This document shows positions 54,089 to 64,000 of a DNA stretch of 64,000 nucleotides, piece by piece. The notes below the pieces were generated by a model. The model saw nothing but the letters and a program-made list of their open reading frames with translations. It was not told where the DNA came from and did not search any database. Numbering within the stretch: position 1 is the stretch's first letter; each line of letters starts with the position of its first letter. A program made the translations under genes and the position numbers. The stretch covers positions 806,001 to 870,000 of the forward strand of contig NZ_BJEN01000001.1 in the NCBI RefSeq assembly GCF_008326345.1, in the 5' to 3' direction. Source of the stretch: Cutibacterium modestum. GTDB lineage: Bacteria > Actinomycetota > Actinomycetes > Propionibacteriales > Propionibacteriaceae.

Positions 54089-55117
54089 TCAGGACCCACT
54101 CGTCAACTCCCCCTGAGCCCACGGAAGGTTCGGCACGGCGCGTGCGAAGGCGCGCAGGATCTCCTCGGCCCCCTCCAGAGCGCTAGTGGCCTCGGTGCCC
54201 AATCCCGCCTCAATACGCTCTGCTGTCTGCTGGACGCGAAGGTCAGTATCCAGAGACTCCAAAATCTCATTGCGGACCATATTCCACAGCCATTCTCGCT
54301 GCTGCTCCGTACGGCGAACCTGCAGGGAACCGTCCTCCTCCAGATACGCGCGGTGATCGACAATCGCCTGCCAGACGTCGTCAAGGCCCTCCTCGGTGTA
54401 CGAGGAACAGGTAAGCACAGGAACACGACGCTTGTCCGCGTCAGAGGACACAAGCTTCATAGCAATAGACAGATCTCGGGCGGAAACTCGCGCATTACCC
54501 GCATTGTCGCCATCAGCCTTGTTGACCGCGACGACGTCAGCAAGCTCCAGAATGCCCTTCTTAATGCCCTGAAGCTGGTCCCCAGTACCGGCGACCGACA
54601 GCATGAGGAAAGTATCGACCATTCCGGCGACGGCCACCTCAGACTGGCCCACGCCCACAGTCTCAACGAGGACGACATTGTAACCAGCCGCCTCCATAAC
54701 GATCATCGCCTCCCGGGTAGCACGGGCAACGCCACCAAGGTGGCCGCCCGATGGTGAGGGACGCACGAATGCCTCGTCACGGTTAGCCAGATCGCCCATC
54801 CGGGTGCGGTCACCCAGAATCGATCCACCAGTTCGCGTCGAGGAAGGATCGACGGCCAGGACGGCGACCTTGTAGTCAAACTCATCAATAAGCTTGCCGC
54901 CCATGGCGTTGATGAAGGTGGATTTGCCTGCGCCCGGAACACCCGAGATGCCGACTCGGATGGCATCGCCGGTGTGTGGAGCTAACCGGCGCAGCATCTC
55001 GCGTGCCTTCTCACGATGAGCCGGCTTGCTCGACTCCACCAGAGTCAGTGCCCTGGCGATGTGCTGTCGGCTCCCAGCCAGGACTTGCTCAACCAATTCG
55101 GGGACGTCGATCGGCAT
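54089..55117 (-). CDS. meaB: MeaB GTPase, methylmalonyl-CoA mutase chaperone
   Basis: A 342-residue G3E GTPase that gates cofactor loading and protects the mutase from inactivation. G-motifs seen are P-loop GISGVPGAGKSTFINAMG, VLAVDPSSTRTGGSILGDRT, the Walker B/G3 region VLVETVGVGQSEVAVAGMVD and NKADGDN for guanine. ATG 55117 has AAGGA at a suitable distance, so the frame extending to 55162 is not used. It follows mutB by 170 bases on the same strand but is separated by a stem-loop, so it may be partly independent. Confidence 0.92.
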   Translation of the reverse strand: MPIDVPELVEQVLAGSRQHIARALTLVESSKPAHREKAREMLRRLAPHTGDAIRVGISGVPGAGKSTFINAMGGKLIDEFDYKVAVLAVDPSSTRTGGSILGDRTRMGDLANRDEAFVRPSPSGGHLGGVARATREAMIVMEAAGYNVVLVETVGVGQSEVAVAGMVDTFLMLSVAGTGDQLQGIKKGILELADVVAVNKADGDNAGNARVSARDLSIAMKLVSSDADKRRVPVLTCSSYTEEGLDDVWQAIVDHRAYLEEDGSLQVRRTEQQREWLWNMVRNEILESLDTDLRVQQTAERIEAGLGTEATSALEGAEEILRAFARAVPNLPWAQGELTSGS

Positions 55118-55225
55118 TGTCACCATTCCTTCGTCGGTGGATGTCTCCACCGTACCGCCCACCGCCGACGGTTACAGCGACAGGCTTGTTTCGTGCGAGC
55201 TTTTCGTCATTGTCAGGGTGCGAAA

Positions 55226-55259
55226 TGACCCCCGGAACCACAGCAAATCCCGGGGGTCA
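55226..55259 (-). terminator. Stem-loop after mutB
   Basis: TGACCCCCGG and CCGGGGGTCA form a perfect 10-bp stem with a 14-base loop, 30 bases past the mutB stop. On the minus strand it is followed by TTTCG, so it may terminate or attenuate transcription into meaB. Confidence 0.6.
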
Positions 55260-55288
55260 CCATCCTCGGTCACCAAGACCGATCAGAC

Positions 55289-57478
55289 TCAGTCGTCTTT
55301 GTGGGCAGCAAGCAGCTTTCCCATCAACTCGACGGCAGCGTCCGGGATAACGGTGCCGGGCGGGTAGATGGCCGCCGCGCCGTCCTTACGCAGCTCGTCG
55401 AAATCCTGGGTCGGGATAACGCCTCCGACGACGATCATGATGTCGGGACGGCCGAGCTTATCCAGTTCCTTTCGAAGAGCCGGCACCAGGGTGAGGTGCC
55501 CGGCGGCAAGCGAGGAGACACCGACGACGTGGACGTCGCCCTCAACAGCCTGTCGAGCAGTTTCCTCCGGGGTCTGGAACAGCGGGCCAACATCGACGTC
55601 CATACCAAGGTCGGCATAAGCGGTCGCAACGACCTTCTGGCCACGGTCGTGACCGTCCTGGCCCATCTTCGCGATCATAATGCGCGGACGGCGACCTTCC
55701 TTCTCCTCAAACTGCTTGATGAGCTCGTGGACCTTTTTGGTGGACTCGGAGTTGCCGGCTGCCTTGCTATACACGCCCTCAATGGTACGGATCTGCGCGG
55801 TGTAACGTCCGAAGACTTTCTCCATTGCGTCAGACATCTCACCGACAGACGCGTTGGCGCGCCCAGCGTCGATGCATAGCTTGAGCAAGTTACGGTCGGG
55901 GTCGCTCGGATCCGGGTTGGCGGCAGCCCAAGTGAGCTTCTCCAGAGCGGCCTGGCAGGCCTCCTCGTCGCGGTTGGCGCGAAGCTGCACAAGCTTGGCC
56001 TTCTGTTCCTTGAGCACCTGGGTGTTGTCGACCTTGAGGACCTCGAGGGGCTCCTCCTCGTCAAGACGATACTTATTGACGCCGATAAGGGGCTGACGAC
56101 CCGAGTCGATGCGAGCCTGAGTACGAGCAGCGGCCTCCTCGATGCGCATCTTCGGGATACCCTTCTCGATAGCCTTGGCCATGCCACCGGCCTTCTCGAC
56201 CTCCTGGATGTGGGCCCAGGCCTTGCGAGCCAGCTCAAGAGTGAGCTTCTCAACATAAGCCGAACCACTCCAGGGGTCGATGACGCGGCAAGTACCCGAC
56301 TCCTGCTGGATGAACAGCTGGGTGTTCCGAGCGATACGGGCGGAGAAGTCGGTCGGCAGGGCGATGGCCTCGTCGAGGGAGTTGGTGTGCAGGGACTGGG
56401 TGTGTCCCTGGGTAGCTCCCATGGCCTCCACACAGGTACGAATGACGTTGTTGTAGACGTCCTGAGCGGTCAGCGACCAGCCGGAGGTCTGCGAGTGGGT
56501 ACGCAGGCTCATCGACTTCGGATTCTTTGGTCCGAACTGGTTGACCAGCTTGGCCCACAGCATGCGGGCCGCTCGCATCTTGGCAACCTCCATGAAGAAG
56601 TTGGTGCCAATAGCCCAGAAGAAGGACAGGCGCGGTGCGAACTGGTCCACTTTCAGGCCCACCGACTCACCGGCGCGGATGTAATCGACACCGTCGGCCA
56701 AGGTGTAGGCCATCTCAATATCGGCAGTTGCGCCGGCCTCCTGCATGTGATAACCGGAAATCGAGATAGAGTTCCACTTCGGCATGTTCGCACTGGTGTA
56801 TGCGAAGATGTCGGAAATGATCCGCATCGAAGGCAGCGGCGGGTAGATGTATGTGTTACGAACCATGAACTCTTTGAGAATGTCGTTCTGGATCGTTCCG
56901 GCGAGCTGCTCAGGTTTGGCGCCCTGCTCTTCGGCAGTAACAACGTACAGGGCAAGGATCGGCAGCACTGCGCCGTTCATCGTCATAGACACCGACATAC
57001 GGTCGAGCGGGATGCCCGCGAACAGTTCACGCATATCCAGGATGGAGTCCACGGCCACACCAGCCATGCCGACGTCGCCAGGAACACGCGGGTTGTCAGA
57101 GTCGTAACCGCGGTGGGTCGGCAAGTCGAAGGCGACCGACAGGCCTTTCTGGCCCGCGGCCAGGTTACGGCGGTAGAACGCGTTGGACTCTTTGGCGGTG
57201 GAGAATCCGGCGTACTGGCGAATCGTCCACGGCCGGAAGGCGTACATAGTGGCGTACGGGCCGTGAGTGAACGGCGGCAAACCGGCGTAGGTGTCCAACC
57301 AGTCCATGTCACCGTAGACGTCCTCGGAGTAGAGGTGTCCCACCGGAATCTGCTCCGGCGTGGTCCAGGGCTCCTGCTCACCGGCAGCTGCGGCCAGCTT
57401 GGCGAACTGCTCCTGCGCGTCCGCGGGAACCGGAGAGTCCCCCAGATTGATGGAATCGAAACGAGGCAAGGTGGTCAC
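55289..57478 (-). CDS. mutB: Methylmalonyl-CoA mutase large (alpha) subunit
   Basis: A 729-residue catalytic subunit that interconverts succinyl-CoA and methylmalonyl-CoA with adenosylcobalamin. TIM-barrel segments include [55 protein letters not shown]. The C-terminal B12 domain has [20 protein letters not shown] with the cobalt-ligating His of DxHxxG, and [14 protein letters not shown]. Start GTG 57478 overlaps the mutA stop (GTGA). It is the key step of propionate formation in propionibacteria. Confidence 0.97.
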   Translation of the reverse strand: MTTLPRFDSINLGDSPVPADAQEQFAKLAAAAGEQEPWTTPEQIPVGHLYSEDVYGDMDWLDTYAGLPPFTHGPYATMYAFRPWTIRQYAGFSTAKESNAFYRRNLAAGQKGLSVAFDLPTHRGYDSDNPRVPGDVGMAGVAVDSILDMRELFAGIPLDRMSVSMTMNGAVLPILALYVVTAEEQGAKPEQLAGTIQNDILKEFMVRNTYIYPPLPSMRIISDIFAYTSANMPKWNSISISGYHMQEAGATADIEMAYTLADGVDYIRAGESVGLKVDQFAPRLSFFWAIGTNFFMEVAKMRAARMLWAKLVNQFGPKNPKSMSLRTHSQTSGWSLTAQDVYNNVIRTCVEAMGATQGHTQSLHTNSLDEAIALPTDFSARIARNTQLFIQQESGTCRVIDPWSGSAYVEKLTLELARKAWAHIQEVEKAGGMAKAIEKGIPKMRIEEAAARTQARIDSGRQPLIGVNKYRLDEEEPLEVLKVDNTQVLKEQKAKLVQLRANRDEEACQAALEKLTWAAANPDPSDPDRNLLKLCIDAGRANASVGEMSDAMEKVFGRYTAQIRTIEGVYSKAAGNSESTKKVHELIKQFEEKEGRRPRIMIAKMGQDGHDRGQKVVATAYADLGMDVDVGPLFQTPEETARQAVEGDVHVVGVSSLAAGHLTLVPALRKELDKLGRPDIMIVVGGVIPTQDFDELRKDGAAAIYPPGTVIPDAAVELMGKLLAAHKDD

Positions 57479-59385
57479 TTGGCAACTCCCAACGTGTCCA
57501 GAGTGGTGGTCAGGACGTCAACGACGTCCATCCCGAGGTAAATGCGCCCATCGACGATTTTCTCGGCCTCGGCAGCGTCATCACCGAATTCTTTGAAGGC
57601 ACCTGACAGGTAGACCAGCTTGGCGCCAGCCTCCTTGAGGGCTTTGGCGACCTCGAGGCCTTGAGCCGCGTAGGTCTTTGCATTCGAGCACAGGTCGGCA
57701 ATCTCAGCACCAGACTCCTTGAAGGCCTTCACGACCTCTTCGGTGGTGCCTCCCTCACACTCGGGGGTCTCCATGCCGGCGATGTGCCACACCGGAGCAG
57801 AGAATCCCTCGCGAGGACCGAAGTCACGACGGGTGCCCAGGCAGGCTAGGAACACCTTCGGGCGCTCAGAGCAGGTAGCAGAGCGATCAACGAGGGCCTC
57901 GAAGATCTCAGCGTCGCGATGCCACTCCAGACCCTTGCGCTCGGCAATCTCGGGGAAAGGCTTGGTCTCAACGGTCTTCGCGTCGAGCAGCGGAAACTCG
58001 CTGACGGCCGTGATCGGCTGCTTGCGAGTAGCAAGGCGCTTAGTGCGCTCACCGTTGAGTTTGTCGAGCTCAGTGCGAACATGGCCTCCGGTAAGGGCGG
58101 CAACCATGCCACCAGCAGCCTCGACAGCCTGGAACTCGGCCCAACCGACCTCTTCCAGCTTCTTGGTCAATGCCTCGACGTAGAAGGAGCCACCGGCGGG
58201 GTCATTGGCGCGACCAATGTTCGACTCCTCGGCGAGGATGATGCCGGTGTTGCGGGCGATACGCCGGGAAAAGTCACCCTTCGGCAGACCAATAGCGGCA
58301 TCGAATGGCAAGGTCGTGACGGCCTCGGCGCCACCGACCGCAGCGCCAAAGGTCGAGATCGTGCCACGCAGGATGTTGACGTAAGGATCGTCACGAGTGA
58401 GCTCACGCCAGCTCGTGACGGCCTCCTGACGAGCACCACACTTAGCAGCCGGTACCTCGAAAACCTCACCGACGCGGTTCCACAGGGTGCGCAGAGCACG
58501 CAGGCGGGAGATGGTGAGGAATTGGTCGTGGGTGGCCGAGACTCGGAAGTTGATGGAATCGAAGGCCTGCTCAGCCGTCAGTCCCTGCTCAATGAAGGCT
58601 CGGACGTACTCGACGCCAGTTGCGATGGCCCATGCGAGCTCATGCACGTCGCCAGCACCAGCGTTGTGATAAATGGTGGCGTCAACGACGAAGGGGCGGG
58701 AATTCTTGTAGTTCTCAGTCTTCTTAACCCACTCGGCCATCCCGGACAGGTCCGGGGTACCGCCGTTGAGGGCCGCAAAACCGATCGGGTCCAGGCCAAG
58801 GTTAAACGACAACTTGTCGGCATCGATCTTGGATTCGGCGTAGACGTCAAGGAGAGCCTGAGCAGCGGCTTCCTGGTCGTCACGGCTGGAAACTTCGACC
58901 TTAGCTAAGTCGAGCAACACGTCCTTGAGGTCGCCAGCGATATCCTCGGGCTTGATGGCGTCAGCTCCGACGCGCAGCCACAGGGACGTTACGCCACGCT
59001 CAAGGTCGGCGATCACGGCCTTCTTGGTGAACGCGACGTCGGGATCCTCATGAAGCGCCCGGACGTCCCACGCGTCCATGCTTCCGCCACGGATCGTGGT
59101 GCCGCGAGTGAAAGGCGGTACACCCGGAACGCCGAGTTTCTCGGGGGCATCCTGACGCCGGTACATCGGCTCGATCTGGATGGCATCGACCGTTGTCGGC
59201 TCGAGGCGCTTCATTCCCTGCTCAATGTTGAGTTCCTTGCCCTCGGGGCGACCCCGGTTCAAAACCTTGAGGACCGCGTCCTCCCACTGCTCGTGGGTGA
59301 CCTTCGGGAAGTCCCCGGCCAGGCTCAACTCCTCGGGCATCCTGTCCTCGACAGACTTAGATGCGAGGTTGTCAGGATCAGTCAT
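57475..59385 (-). CDS. mutA: Methylmalonyl-CoA mutase small (beta) subunit
   Basis: A 636-residue non-catalytic partner of MutB with the same domain plan. The C-terminal B12-like domain ([40 protein letters not shown]) lacks DxHxxG, as expected for this subunit. AGGAG lies ahead of ATG 59385. It is the first gene after the cobalamin riboswitch at 59481-59714 and is coupled to mutB. Confidence 0.96.
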   Translation of the reverse strand: MTDPDNLASKSVEDRMPEELSLAGDFPKVTHEQWEDAVLKVLNRGRPEGKELNIEQGMKRLEPTTVDAIQIEPMYRRQDAPEKLGVPGVPPFTRGTTIRGGSMDAWDVRALHEDPDVAFTKKAVIADLERGVTSLWLRVGADAIKPEDIAGDLKDVLLDLAKVEVSSRDDQEAAAQALLDVYAESKIDADKLSFNLGLDPIGFAALNGGTPDLSGMAEWVKKTENYKNSRPFVVDATIYHNAGAGDVHELAWAIATGVEYVRAFIEQGLTAEQAFDSINFRVSATHDQFLTISRLRALRTLWNRVGEVFEVPAAKCGARQEAVTSWRELTRDDPYVNILRGTISTFGAAVGGAEAVTTLPFDAAIGLPKGDFSRRIARNTGIILAEESNIGRANDPAGGSFYVEALTKKLEEVGWAEFQAVEAAGGMVAALTGGHVRTELDKLNGERTKRLATRKQPITAVSEFPLLDAKTVETKPFPEIAERKGLEWHRDAEIFEALVDRSATCSERPKVFLACLGTRRDFGPREGFSAPVWHIAGMETPECEGGTTEEVVKAFKESGAEIADLCSNAKTYAAQGLEVAKALKEAGAKLVYLSGAFKEFGDDAAEAEKIVDGRIYLGMDVVDVLTTTLDTLGVAK

Positions 59386-59480
59386 TCGTCAGACTCCTGC
59401 TCCGCTGTGGATGGTTGGACGACCTCGGTCGGCCCTCGAGACCTCGGACGTTATGGCACACGCGCGATGCACCACACGCT

Positions 59481-59714
59481 CTGGCAGGTATTCGGACTCA
59501 TGGGCACCTCGTCTGCCGACGAGTCCTACGTCACCGCTTCCCAGGCCAAAACCCAGTGCTTGATCGACACCCACCCAATCCGAGAATCAGGTGAACGACG
59601 ATGGTGATGTCGTTCCCACTCACCGCTGCGGGGCAGTTCCGGAGTCTCACCGGATTCCCTCTTGCCGCCTCAAAATCCCAAGACGGATTCCTCGGCACCA
59701 GCACCTACGATATT
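59481..59714 (-). promoter_or_regulatory. Cobalamin riboswitch upstream of mutA-mutB
   Basis: Minus-strand leader with the cobalamin-class blocks in order: GTAGGTGCTGGTG near 59707, GAGGGAATCCGGTGAGACTC, CCGGAACTGCCCCGCAGCGG, AGCACTGGG (B12-box position), GGCCTGGGAAGCGG and GAGTCCGAATACCTGCC. The closing strand ACCTGCC at the 3' end can pair with the AGGT-containing 5' end. About 95 bases remain to the mutA start, room for an expression platform. The class usually represses; its sign here, on a B12-dependent enzyme, is not obvious from sequence. Confidence 0.9.
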
Positions 59715-59787
59715 AGGCCGCGCACAATCGGCTTCACACAGCGGGGGTGCATATGCACGATTGTGCGTAGACGGCGTGAACGACCTC

Positions 59788-60750
59788 TCACCGCGCTTTC
59801 CGGGCCTGTGGGGTTCGGGGTCGGATCGCGACGGTGTTAATCCACTCCCACAGGTGGGCATGAACGTGCCGCCGATTGACCTCATTGAGGACCTCGTGGC
59901 GCCCACCCGGGTAGAGGATGACGTCCACCTCGCGGGACCCAGAATCCCGCAGCTGGTGAGCTACTCGACGCACTCCCCTGCCAGAATCGCCTACCGGGTC
60001 CTTGGCACCAGACATCAGTAAGACAGGCAAGGCCGGCGGGGTGGCACGGAACACCTCGGTGGAGTTGGCCAGCTGGATGAGCCGAACCAACTCGCGGTAA
60101 AACGCTGCCGTGCACACAAAACCGCACAACGGATCGTCCACATAGGCGTCGACGACGTGAACATCTCGCGACAGCCAGTCATAGTCTGTGCGAGCCGGGT
60201 AGAAAGCCCGGTTGAAGGAACCAAAAGATAACGTGTCAAGGAGTGGGCTGCGAGAATCCTCGCCCAGCATCAAAACCTGAGTCTGAGCCAGTCCCGTGGC
60301 GACGGTGCTTAACGGGCCAAGCGATGAACCCGTACCAATGGCGACCAACCCGGCCATCTCTCGCCCCCGACGAGCTGCTAAGACACGAGCCAGGAATGAT
60401 CCCATCGAGTGGCCAACGAGAAACCATGGTTTCCCTTCAACCTCAGCCAAGAAATGGTCAGCAACCGCAGAGAGATCGTCAAGTAACTGGTGATAGCCGC
60501 GATCGGGGGTCGTACCGAGCTCCCTCATGGCAGCGGCACGAGGACCATGACCGCGGTGATCGTTGGCCACCACGAGCCATCCGTCATCTGCCAGGAAGCG
60601 AGCGACCTCGTCATACCTCGCGGCGTACTCGGCCATACCGTGACACAGCTGCACTAACCCCTTGATAGGTCGCACCCCACCTCCTTGGGGACGCCACACA
60701 AGGACGTCAATGTCGGCTCCGTCGTCAGCGGTGATGGTGATGGTGTCCAT
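59788..60750 (-). CDS. Alpha/beta hydrolase, monoacylglycerol lipase/lysophospholipase-like
   Basis: A 320-residue hydrolase of the Hydrolase_4 type. Seen are the oxyanion region LVQLCHGMAEYAARYDEVA, VVANDHRGHGPRAA, nucleophile elbow LVGHSMGSFLARVLAA with the catalytic Ser, the acid in LLMSGAKDPVGD and the His in YPGGRHEVLNEVN. No signal peptide is seen, so it is cytosolic. Start 60750 has GGGGAGG upstream; the frame to 60843 is not used. Lipid turnover is likely. Confidence 0.88.
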   Translation of the reverse strand: MDTITITADDGADIDVLVWRPQGGGVRPIKGLVQLCHGMAEYAARYDEVARFLADDGWLVVANDHRGHGPRAAAMRELGTTPDRGYHQLLDDLSAVADHFLAEVEGKPWFLVGHSMGSFLARVLAARRGREMAGLVAIGTGSSLGPLSTVATGLAQTQVLMLGEDSRSPLLDTLSFGSFNRAFYPARTDYDWLSRDVHVVDAYVDDPLCGFVCTAAFYRELVRLIQLANSTEVFRATPPALPVLLMSGAKDPVGDSGRGVRRVAHQLRDSGSREVDVILYPGGRHEVLNEVNRRHVHAHLWEWINTVAIRPRTPQARKAR

Positions 60751-60934
60751 AATTCCTCCCCACGTTGCGACCCTCCAGCATATTGAGGTCTCACCGCTAA
60801 GTTCCCCCGCGGGTACAGAGACACCACCAACTCGCCGGAACACTGACCCTCACTAAGCGCGCGTCGCAACCACTCGTCACCGTCTCGTAAGGTCTTCGCC
60901 CTACACTCGTAGAGACCCGCTGAAAGGACCCATC

Positions 60935-62101
60935 GTGAAGATCGCCGTTGCAGGACTGGGCTATGTCGGCATGGCCAATGCCGTGTTACTCGCTCAGCAC
61001 AACAGTGTCGTCGCTATTGATATCGACGCCGAACGCGTCGCGACGGTCAATACCGGACATACGACGATCGTCGACCCCCTTATCGCAGAGTACTTAGCCC
61101 ATCACGACCTGGATCTGCGTGCCACGACTGATCCGCAGGAGGCGTACCGCGGAGCGGACTTTGTTGTCGTCGCTACCCCCACTAATTACGACCCTGACCA
61201 GAATTACTTCGACACCTCAAGTGTCGACGGGGTTCTTGACCTCGTTCAAGAGCTGGCTCCCGAAGCAACAATCGTCATCAAATCGACAATTCCGGTGGGT
61301 TTCGTTGAGGGTATCCGCACGGAGCGCCCCGGGATTGACGTCATGTTCTCCCCCGAGTTCCTGCGAGAGGGTAAGGCTCTATTCGACAACCTTCACCCCT
61401 CGCGGATCGTCGTCGGGGCAGACTCTCCCAAAGCTCACCTCTTCGCCGACCTCATGGCCGCCGGGGCCGCAGACACCGACATCCCGGTGCTCTTCGTCGG
61501 AGCCACCGAGGCAGAGGCCATCAAACTGTTTGCCAACACCTACCTGGCAATGCGGGTGTCCTTCTTCAATGAACTCGATACCTACGCCTCCCAGCGCGAG
61601 TTGTCGACCCGCCAGGTCATTGACGGGGTCTGCCTCGATCCTCGCATCAGCAACCATTACAACAATCCGTCCTTCGGATACGGCGGTTACTGCCTGCCTA
61701 AGGACACCCGTCAGCTGCTCGCCAATTACCAGGATGTGCCTCAGACCCTCATCCAGGCCATTGTCGATTCAAACACAGTGCGTAAGGACTTCATCGCCTC
61801 TGACATCATCGCCAGGGACCCGAAACGAGTGGGGATCTTTCGTCTCGTCATGAAGGCAGGATCGGACAACTACCGTTCCTCCTCAATCCAGGGCGTCATG
61901 AAGCGCATCAAGGCCAAGGGTATTGAGGTGGTCGTCTACGAGCCAACCTTTGAGGGGGACGAGTTCTTCCATTCGACTGTTACGAGGGATCTTGACTCCT
62001 TCAAAGCTGACTGCGACGTCATCATCGCTAACCGGATGTCACCGGACTTAGCCGACGTTGCGGACAAGGTCTACACCCGGGATCTCTTCGGCGAGGACTG
62101 A
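60935..62101 (+). CDS. ugd: UDP-glucose 6-dehydrogenase
   Basis: A 388-residue short-form UDP-glucose/GDP-mannose dehydrogenase making UDP-glucuronate. N-terminal Rossmann motif [54 protein letters not shown] and the catalytic Cys in [14 protein letters not shown]. Start GTG 60935 has AAAGGA upstream. No other polysaccharide gene is adjacent. It converges on the GH13 gene with eight bases between stops. Confidence 0.93.
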   Translation: MKIAVAGLGYVGMANAVLLAQHNSVVAIDIDAERVATVNTGHTTIVDPLIAEYLAHHDLDLRATTDPQEAYRGADFVVVATPTNYDPDQNYFDTSSVDGVLDLVQELAPEATIVIKSTIPVGFVEGIRTERPGIDVMFSPEFLREGKALFDNLHPSRIVVGADSPKAHLFADLMAAGAADTDIPVLFVGATEAEAIKLFANTYLAMRVSFFNELDTYASQRELSTRQVIDGVCLDPRISNHYNNPSFGYGGYCLPKDTRQLLANYQDVPQTLIQAIVDSNTVRKDFIASDIIARDPKRVGIFRLVMKAGSDNYRSSSIQGVMKRIKAKGIEVVVYEPTFEGDEFFHSTVTRDLDSFKADCDVIIANRMSPDLADVADKVYTRDLFGED

Positions 62102-62109
62102 CTCGCCGG

Positions 62110-63345
62110 TCAGGCTCGGCTAGACCAGATGATCTGACCGGCCTCACGGATGAGGGCCGAACAACCGTCACGCACATCGAGTTCGACGATGAGAGGTTCT
62201 ACCCCCGGCACACCGCTGCGGTAGACGTAGCGTTCATTCGTGAGGTCGAGCGACTCGGTGCGAGCATCGACCAGCCACGGGTGACGGCGCCGCAGACCGA
62301 GAAGGTCTTGATGAGCGCGCAGGGCATCTGCGCCAAGGTCAGATAGATCCGCCGGGCTGGCCGGGAAAACCGGGCGAATGTCGTCGTCGCCTCCGAACCT
62401 CTCCTCCTTGATTCCGCGATAAGACAGTTCGTCCCCGTAGTAGATGAGCGGGATACCGCCGATAGTGGCGAGTATCGCGGTGGCGAGGGCGGCGCCGTCC
62501 TGCCCCACCTTCGAGGCGATGCGGGTGACATCGTGGTTGCCGACGAAAATCATTGGGGTGAAGGCGTCACTGAACTCGTTATGACGGCCTAGAGCGTAGT
62601 CAAGCTCGAAGAAGTTATGAGATTCGATGGAGGACCACATCGCCTTCCATAGTTCGTACTGGGTCACCGAATCCATTCCCGAGGCCCGAACGATACCCGC
62701 GTAATCGCCGTGAATGACCTCGCCAAAAATCCACACATCCGGGTGCGTCTCGCGCACCGAGGGCAGCACAGTAGCCCAAAATTCAGGGTTGACAGAGTAG
62801 GCGGCGTCCAGTCGCCAGCCGTCAACACCGCGATCACACCAATAGTTCATAACCCGGGTGACGAGTTCCCGCACTGCGGGGTCATCGTGGTTGAAGGCAA
62901 CTAGGTCGCCATGACCCTCGAAGACGTCGAGCTGCCCGTCGCGCCAGCGAACCATGCGGCCGACATCTGAATTCGGCCCAGCACTCCACGCATCCTGCAC
63001 GATGTGGTTCCGAATCGAGAGGTGGTTAAACACCCCATCGAGTAGCACTGATAAGCCCCGATCGTGGGCTGCCTCAATCAGGCGATCGAAGTCAGTGTCG
63101 TCGCCGAGCCGAGGGTCGATGGTGAAGTAGTCCAAGGTGTCGTAACCGTGGCTAGCAGAAGAGAAAACCGGCCCCAAGGCTAGACCGGAGCAACCCAGTG
63201 CCAGGGCATGGTCGAGCCAGGCCTCCAGATGACCGAGACGATGACTCACCTCATGAGACTCCAATCGCATCGGAGCCCCGACGAATCCCAGCGGATAGAC
63301 ATGCCACCCAATGAAGTGATCAACCCATCCGGGCCGCTGAGTCAT
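62110..63345 (-). CDS. Alpha-amylase family glycosidase (GH13)
   Basis: A 411-residue single-barrel GH13 enzyme. The four conserved regions are LLDGVFNHLS, VDGWRLDAAYSVNP (catalytic Asp), IFGEVIHGDY (Glu) and FVGNHDVTRI (His-Asp). The barrel is short with little C-terminal domain, and no signal peptide is present, so it acts in the cytosol on glycogen, maltodextrin or a disaccharide. Start 63345 has GGGGAGG upstream. Confidence 0.9.
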   Translation of the reverse strand: MTQRPGWVDHFIGWHVYPLGFVGAPMRLESHEVSHRLGHLEAWLDHALALGCSGLALGPVFSSASHGYDTLDYFTIDPRLGDDTDFDRLIEAAHDRGLSVLLDGVFNHLSIRNHIVQDAWSAGPNSDVGRMVRWRDGQLDVFEGHGDLVAFNHDDPAVRELVTRVMNYWCDRGVDGWRLDAAYSVNPEFWATVLPSVRETHPDVWIFGEVIHGDYAGIVRASGMDSVTQYELWKAMWSSIESHNFFELDYALGRHNEFSDAFTPMIFVGNHDVTRIASKVGQDGAALATAILATIGGIPLIYYGDELSYRGIKEERFGGDDDIRPVFPASPADLSDLGADALRAHQDLLGLRRRHPWLVDARTESLDLTNERYVYRSGVPGVEPLIVELDVRDGCSALIREAGQIIWSSRA

Positions 63346-63392
63346 GATGCCTCCCCGCTGTCGCAGTCGACCGACTATCACCCTTCATCATG

Positions 63393-64000
63393 TCAGTCGT
63401 GACGGAGATCGGCCGTCGAAAGGTCGGCATGAGGCGCCTTCGTGACGAGCTTGTGACCGATCCATAACACCAGGAATACCGGAATGGTGATGTAGGCGAC
63501 GATCATGCCGGTGATATCTCCGCTGATAACTGCGTCTCGTCCCTGTCCCAGGGTGACGATGACACACAGTGCCCCCGCGACGATCGGCCCAGCGGGATAC
63601 CACCGCGCTCGGTACGACAACTCGGATAGGTCGTGCCCCTGAGTCAGAAAGGCGCGTCGGAACTGGATATGGCATATCGCGATACCAATCCATGCGATGA
63701 ATCCACACAAGCCGGATATATTGACCAGCCAGGTATACGCCTGGCCTGACCCCACCAAGGACGTAGCAAAACAGGCGGCGCCGACAAGGGTGGTGACGAC
63801 GAGAGCCGGCACCGGAACACCTCGTCGATTAGTGCGACCAAGGATGCGGGGAGCCTTACCCTCTCGCGCTAGGGCGTAAAGCATCCGGGTAGACGCATAA
63901 AGCCCAGAGTTACCAGCCGACAGCACCGAGGTGAGGATAACCGCGTTCATGACAGCCGCCGCAGCAGCAACACCGGCCCGCTTCAAAACCAGCGTGAACG
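63393..64000 (-). CDS. Amino-acid permease (APC family, LysP/AAT type), partial at window end
   Basis: The 3' part of an amino-acid/H+ symporter; the frame stays open to base 64000, so the start lies outside. Seen are the family segment VLSAGNSGLYASTRMLYALA, REGKAPRILGRTNRRGVPVP, the YTWLVNISGLCGFIAWIGI helix and the final three helices. An in-frame TTG near 63986 is not the start. The substrate, probably a cationic or aromatic amino acid, cannot be told from this part. Confidence 0.9.
   Translation of the reverse strand, partial: FTLVLKRAGVAAAAAVMNAVILTSVLSAGNSGLYASTRMLYALAREGKAPRILGRTNRRGVPVPALVVTTLVGAACFATSLVGSGQAYTWLVNISGLCGFIAWIGIAICHIQFRRAFLTQGHDLSELSYRARWYPAGPIVAGALCVIVTLGQGRDAVISGDITGMIVAYITIPVFLVLWIGHKLVTKAPHADLSTADLRHD

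Noticed and set aside
56210-57541. 443-codon plus-strand frame opposite mutB
   Set aside because: Antisense shadow of the mutase gene; no start signal and no domain, and mutB itself is unambiguous.

Overview
The window is a high-GC actinobacterial chromosome segment, and its gene content points to a skin-type propionibacterium, most likely Cutibacterium acnes or a close relative. The signs are B12-dependent methylmalonyl-CoA mutase (mutA-mutB-meaB) for the Wood-Werkman propionate route, the DAP branch of lysine synthesis (dapA, dapC, dapD, dapE), divergent glgC/glgA glycogen genes, a surface-esterase remnant with an LPxTG-like end, and actinobacterial leaderless start codons. The species is inferred from content; nothing was searched. 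No insertion sequence, prophage, CRISPR array, tRNA or rRNA was found.

Layout. 1-5.7 kb: the 3' part of carbon-starvation gene cstA plus its small partner ybdD, both broken by single-base frameshifts; an MHS-type MFS symporter; a methyltransferase; and a heavily decayed second MFS gene. 5.7-9.5 kb: a four-gene translationally coupled operon (BtuF-, BtuC- and BtuD-like proteins plus a [2Fe-2S] thioredoxin-like protein) behind a cobalamin riboswitch. 9.8-11 kb: RNase P RNA and a coiled-coil zinc-ribbon protein, then about 0.86 kb without a convincing gene. 11.9-33 kb: a housekeeping block whose gene content recalls the M. tuberculosis Rv1177-Rv1232 region (fdxC-dapC, dapD, dapE, DUF3117, glgA/glgC, O-methyltransferase, tatB, mrp, MgtE_N/CBS), with Xaa-Pro aminopeptidase, a nonsense-interrupted heme A synthase (ctaA), dapA, a wrecked ABC exporter and pntAB added. 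33-45 kb: phosphoribosyltransferase, a dihydroxyacetone kinase gene with an in-frame stop, a divergent zinc alcohol dehydrogenase, bifunctional PutA, an NCS1 permease with a cysteine hydrolase, and a Zn/Mn ABC uptake operon behind a Zur-like dyad. 45-49 kb: an accessory patch with a surface-esterase remnant and a three-gene unit of a secreted protein of no recognised family plus a MacB/FtsX-type ABC system. 49-64 kb: a polar amino-acid ABC transporter, S4 protein, secreted subtilase, the mutase operon under a second cobalamin riboswitch, a lipase-like hydrolase, UDP-glucose dehydrogenase, a GH13 enzyme and an amino-acid permease running off the end.

How it fits together. Two cobalamin riboswitches place corrinoid uptake and the major corrinoid-dependent enzyme of propionate fermentation under the same effector. 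PutA, PntAB, the amino-acid transporters, the secreted protease and the aminopeptidase fit growth on host peptides, while glgC/glgA handle carbon storage. At least ten genes show a TANNNT -10 box ending 6-7 nt before the start codon, so leaderless transcripts appear common here; the RNase P RNA promoter has the same spacing to its predicted 5' end. Eight genes are broken or remnants, consistent with ongoing gene decay, though single-base indels in G runs could also be assembly errors.
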